The notes beneath the pieces are model-generated. The model made no database searches and was not told the DNA's origin. It saw only the letters and a list, made by a program, of their open reading frames with translations. From Planococcus sp. PAMC 21323 (GTDB lineage: Bacteria; Bacillota; Bacilli; Bacillales_A; Planococcaceae): a stretch of 64,000 nucleotides of DNA. Positions 61,253-64,000 of the stretch are shown here, piece by piece; position 1 is the stretch's first letter, and the number at the start of each line of letters is the position of its first letter. The position numbers and the translations under genes were made by a program. The stretch covers positions 1,550,001 to 1,614,000 of the forward strand of contig NZ_CP009129.1 of the NCBI RefSeq assembly GCF_000785555.1. The letters are read 5' to 3'.

Positions 61253-62254
61253 TTTGGATAGACTCAACTTTACACTATAATGCCTCATGCTTTTTGGAAT
61301 ACCTTTTATTTCAAATACACCTTCTATAACTAAATTTCTTATACGATACTCCAAGAAACCGTGATCAATTGGATGTGGATAGCGAGAAAGCATTTCTCCA
61401 ATTACTCTAGCTGTTAAAATAAAATCAATCGTTCCGGTCTCATTGTGTATTTCTTGAACAAGATCAATTATTGACGAATCAAAATAATCTTCCTGAACGC
61501 TTTGAATAGTGCCGTTTTCAAAAATCCACAGCTTCTCGGGTTTCTCTGATAGCAATAGCCACTCGTTTTCTAACTCTACCCTTTCTTCTTTTGTTATCAA
61601 CATTTTCGATTTTGTTGAATATAATTCTTTAAATTGATGCGAAGCAACTTCACCCGAATGTCTTATATCAAATTTTGACTGGTCAAAAGCTTCTGTGATA
61701 TTGAGAATATATATATCATTTTTCTTTTCTCGCAAAAGATACAGGAAGTAACGAAGTGCAATCTGTTCGTCGCAATTTGTCGCTGTCCACAAAATGATAG
61801 GTATAGAAGATGGTATTGTGTTAATTTGATCAAGCGTTTTTATAATTCGGCTATTGTACTCCTCCTCGATATAATCTACTTCATAATTAATATGGTCTAA
61901 TAACCACTCAAAACGCTTTTTCCTGCCTTCATCAGTATGTATTTTCCAAAAGGGTCCTATCGCAAAAAAATCTGGAAAACCTATGATTTGGTTTTCATTA
62001 CTTAAACCAATTCGCAATGAACCTGCTGGTGATTCACCGCAAATAAGGTGCACCGCCGTTTTTTCGCTATCAAATTCCCTCTCATTATGTAATTCTTGTT
62101 GCACTTCCTCAGCTAATGATAATAACTCTTGCACTATATTACTTTGTGAATCCTCTTCTTTTTTCAGAAATTCTATTCTATATAATATATTCAATAGTAA
62201 ACTTTTAGCTTCACTGCCACTCAATTTTTCTATTTCTAAATGTAACTCTGACAT
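61250..62254 (-). CDS. DUF1835/DUF3658 domain protein
   Basis: A 334-residue protein. DUF1835 starts near residue 50 with VHLICGESPAGSLRIGL and IGFPDFFAIGPFWKIH; a DUF3658-like segment follows with YFDSSIIDLVQEIHNETG near residue 255. Its helical start has a coiled appearance. Function unknown; proteins of this type are common in Bacillales. ATG at 62254 is nine bases after AAGAGGTG; an in-frame TTG at 62278 overlaps that site. Confidence 0.75.
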   Translation of the reverse strand: MSELHLEIEKLSGSEAKSLLLNILYRIEFLKKEEDSQSNIVQELLSLAEEVQQELHNEREFDSEKTAVHLICGESPAGSLRIGLSNENQIIGFPDFFAIGPFWKIHTDEGRKKRFEWLLDHINYEVDYIEEEYNSRIIKTLDQINTIPSSIPIILWTATNCDEQIALRYFLYLLREKKNDIYILNITEAFDQSKFDIRHSGEVASHQFKELYSTKSKMLITKEERVELENEWLLLSEKPEKLWIFENGTIQSVQEDYFDSSIIDLVQEIHNETGTIDFILTARVIGEMLSRYPHPIDHGFLEYRIRNLVIEGVFEIKGIPKSMRHYSVKLSLSK

Positions 62255-62352
62255 ATTCGCGAACACCTCTTCCTTCAATTTAACAGTTAAATAATCTACT
62301 GTAAATATCCTCTAACTTTCAAATTATGTCTAATATTTTCTACTTAACATAG

Positions 62353-62391
62353 AAAAAGCGCTTCCCTATATGAGTTACAGGTAGCGCTTTT
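62353..62391 (-). terminator. Terminator-like hairpin downstream of the 49-aa gene
   Basis: AAAAAGCGCTTCCCT and AGGTAGCGCTTTT can form a stem with one small bulge; on the minus strand it is followed by TTTTTCTATG. Confidence 0.55.
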
Positions 62392-62419
62392 ATTGATTTA
62401 TTAAATTAGTAACTACTGC

Positions 62420-62569
62420 TTAAGCTCTTTTGGTATTCTTATTATCGATATACATCATAGATTTTTCTGTTTTGTATTGCTTATAACCTTCTATATATTC
62501 TTTATACATCCCCAAATATGTTTTAGCCAGTTGATTCTTTCTTTTACCTGTATTCATTACTTTTGTCAT
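62420..62569 (-). CDS. Basic 49-aa microprotein
   Basis: ATG at 62569 follows AAGGGGGAT by about ten bases. The product of 49 residues starts MTKVMNTGKRKNQLAK, contains EYIEGYKQYKTEKSMM and ends in NTKRA. It is rich in lysine, arginine and tyrosine, with no cysteines. A hairpin follows at 62353-62391, so it is a complete small unit. No family recognised. Confidence 0.55.
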   Translation of the reverse strand: MTKVMNTGKRKNQLAKTYLGMYKEYIEGYKQYKTEKSMMYIDNKNTKRA

Positions 62570-62646
62570 TTAATTTATCCCCCTTAGTATGGTCAATCAT
62601 CTGTTTCTACTACTAAAAAATAGTTTGTAAATAAACGATACGTGAT

Positions 62647-63009
62647 TTAGTTGATAAATTTCTCGCAAGTAGATTTTTTGTGTAAAGGTATCACTTGGAA
62701 AATTTCTTCAGGGCAACTCTTGGATAATTGATACATGTTATAAAATACTTCTTTAGCAATTTCATATCGATGCATACGATTCGGCATAGCTTGTACTTTT
62801 TTAGTAGCTTGATCAAATCGTTGTTCATTTATATCGACCCAAAAGGTTTGAATCCGCGTTTTTTCTTTTCCGTCTTTTTCAATTAAAACTTCTCTTGTTA
62901 AACGAGCAAAGCAAGTGATATACATATTTCCTTCTTCAACATGAACATCCTTAGATTTTAAAAAGTAGTAATTTGCCCTTTGATCGGGCAGACACAAATC
63001 TTGTTCCAT
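62647..63009 (-). CDS. Hypothetical protein, 120 aa
   Basis: A soluble 120-residue protein beginning MEQDLCLPDQRANYYFLKSK with a beta-rich centre (GNMYITCFARLTREVLIEKD) and a helical end (YEIAKEVFYNMYQLSKSCPEE). ATG follows GAGGAG. It lies 35 bases after the stop of the restored upstream reading frame, so the two are probably co-transcribed. No family recognised. Confidence 0.6.
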   Translation of the reverse strand: MEQDLCLPDQRANYYFLKSKDVHVEEGNMYITCFARLTREVLIEKDGKEKTRIQTFWVDINEQRFDQATKKVQAMPNRMHRYEIAKEVFYNMYQLSKSCPEEIFQVIPLHKKSTCEKFIN

Positions 63010-63044
63010 GTTTTCTACTCTCCTCTAGACCATGTGTTTATTTT

Positions 63045-63454
63045 TTATTCAAGTGCGAAAAGTGAATCCGATAGACGTTCGGCAAATAGTTTCGGAGACT
63101 CAAGGGAAGTAATCCGTAAACAATACATTCCTCGTTCCAATGTTAGCTGCTGAGAATAACTGCTTGGAAAAAAGTTTGGGTGTTTGGGTGTTTGATCATT
63201 TCATTGACAAACATTGATAACTCCTCAGGAAGAAGAAAAACTTCAGCTTGATTAAAAGCTTTTTGGTTATCTACGGATAGTTTATAAGTAACTGACAAAT
63301 CTAATGACCAGTTTACAAACAAATCAACACTTTCTTGAGCTTTGACCTTTCGAAGTTTTTGAAAGTGCCAATATCCATCAGCGAATTCCACTTCACCACC
63401 CAAAAGATTTCTGACTTTCTCAGATATTTCTACTTGTAAAATGGTTTCTATCAT
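63045..63454 (-). pseudogene. Hypothetical gene frameshifted by an 8-bp tandem duplication
   Basis: As it stands, ATG at 63454 reads 103 residues and ends in FFQAVILSS. At 63174-63189 the plus strand has GTTTGGGT twice in a row. Removing one copy shifts the frame so that NEMIKHPN continues into FFPSSYSQQLTLERGMYC, then LRITSLESPKLFAERLSDSL, ending at TAA 63045-63047: 133 residues in total. The restored tail looks coding-like. The family is not recognised. The duplication could be an inactivating or reversible mutation. Confidence 0.65.
63174..63189 (+). repeat. 8-bp tandem duplication inside a coding frame
   Basis: GTTTGGGT occurs twice in tandem (63174-63181 and 63182-63189), followed by GTTTGATC. 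A duplicated unit of 8 bp changes the reading frame of the overlapping gene. Confidence 0.85.
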
Positions 63455-64000
63455 TTAATCATTCCTTTACACGCACTAAAAATAACACTGGCACAATGCT
63501 TTTTGTAACCAAAATTTTTCAATTTCATGCAAAACTAACTTGCACAGATTTTTTTCTGATAATTCAACTTCAATATGATAATAGTAATTAAAACTCATTA
63601 TAGTAGCTCTAAAGAACAACTTTATAACTAATAAAAATTTAAATTTAAAATATTTATTTTGTTAACACTACATTTAGACTATATTACACCACAAAATATG
63701 TAAAGCGTTAAATAAAATTCTTTTAATTCTGACTATTAATAAGTTTTTCTTAAATAATATTTATACTGAATATCGTATATAAAATTAATAACTTGTGTTA
63801 CTTTTTGTAATTACAGTATATTAAAAGTAACTTTTGCGCTGCAGAAACCTAATACAATTTCTAAACTCTATAGCATATAGATTACCCTCTGTTCTTAGCG
63901 GTTAGGAGCAATTTCATGGTATATTTAAAATTCATTACTTAGCTATAAACAAATAGAAAGTGCCTAATATTAGGCACTTTCTATTTGTTAAAATATAGAT
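63455..64000. other. 546-bp AT-rich terminal intergenic region
   Basis: No gene or RNA recognised. A 9-bp inverted repeat, GTTACTTTT (63797-63805) with AAAAGTAAC (63823-63831), lies midway, and a strong hairpin closes the window at 63948-63990. Confidence 0.5.
63948..63990. terminator. Strong palindromic terminator at the window edge
   Basis: AACAAATAGAAAGTGCCTAA and TTAGGCACTTTCTATTTGTT form a perfect 20-bp stem. T-rich flanks occur on both strands; it probably ends a gene lying to the right of the window. Confidence 0.7.

Noticed and set aside
1-64000. Prophage or integrative element
   Set aside because: No integrase, phage structural gene or attachment repeats were seen; the only mobile element is the single IS.

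Overview
The window looks like a chromosomal segment of a low-GC, spore-lineage-type Gram-positive bacterium, most probably a member of the Planococcaceae (Planococcus-like). This is inferred from gene content and style: AGGAGG-type ribosome binding sites with frequent TTG/GTG starts, a PucR-type regulator beside alanine dehydrogenase, the YrhE/YrhD-like formate dehydrogenase plus DUF1641 pair, IDEAL-domain and YhfH-like small proteins, and a FabH of the YhfB type. No rRNA, tRNA, CRISPR array or prophage was seen.

Layout. 1-8.5 kb: short-chain dehydrogenase, a long gene-poor stretch with a decayed gene, NAD(P)H-hydrate dehydratase, a low-molecular-weight phosphatase, a tiny membrane protein that may start at ATT, a two-helix ion channel, an acetamidase-family protein, a DUF2207 membrane protein and a YqcI-family protein. 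8.5-20 kb: LacI-type regulator divergent from arylamine N-acetyltransferase; a cobalamin riboswitch driving an adenosyltransferase-like protein and a BtuF-like lipoprotein; a candidate modification-dependent HNH endonuclease; a GGDEF protein; an MFS exporter divergent from an SgrR-like regulator; a P1-family (DmpA) peptidase. 20-30 kb: GMP reductase with PurBox-like sites, a membrane metallopeptidase, an ECF sigma/anti-sigma pair, an aldehyde dehydrogenase/SDR operon divergent from a TetR regulator, and small proteins. 30-36 kb: a GIY-YIG protein, PucR-type regulator plus alanine dehydrogenase, and a laccase-domain gene cut in two by a complete IS256-family element with an 8-bp target duplication.

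36-49 kb is a molybdenum cofactor/formate island: moaA-mobA-moaD-moaE-mobB-moeA in one tightly overlapping minus-strand operon, an OFA-type transporter, fdhD with a DUF2294 gene, and the divergent formate dehydrogenase large subunit with DUF1641 partner. The fdh leader holds a terminator-like hairpin and a cre-like site. It is followed by an intergenic array of six motifs spaced exactly 21 bp apart, then isocitrate lyase and a zinc-ribbon microprotein. 49-64 kb: a GNAT/methyltransferase/lipoprotein operon, proline dehydrogenase, a YdhR-like monooxygenase gene with a nonsense codon, a metallophosphoesterase, a three-gene ABC importer preceded by three PhoP-box hexamers (suggesting an organophosphonate or other phosphorus-linked substrate), FabH with an apparent CTG start, a GDSL esterase, a Bax-inhibitor-1 family protein, a DUF1835 protein and two small hypotheticals, one of which is frameshifted by an 8-bp tandem duplication.

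Several genes show recent damage (IS insertion, nonsense codon, 8-bp duplication, decayed remnant), while most operons are intact and closed by clear intrinsic terminators. All family assignments come from reading motifs by eye; no database search was run.
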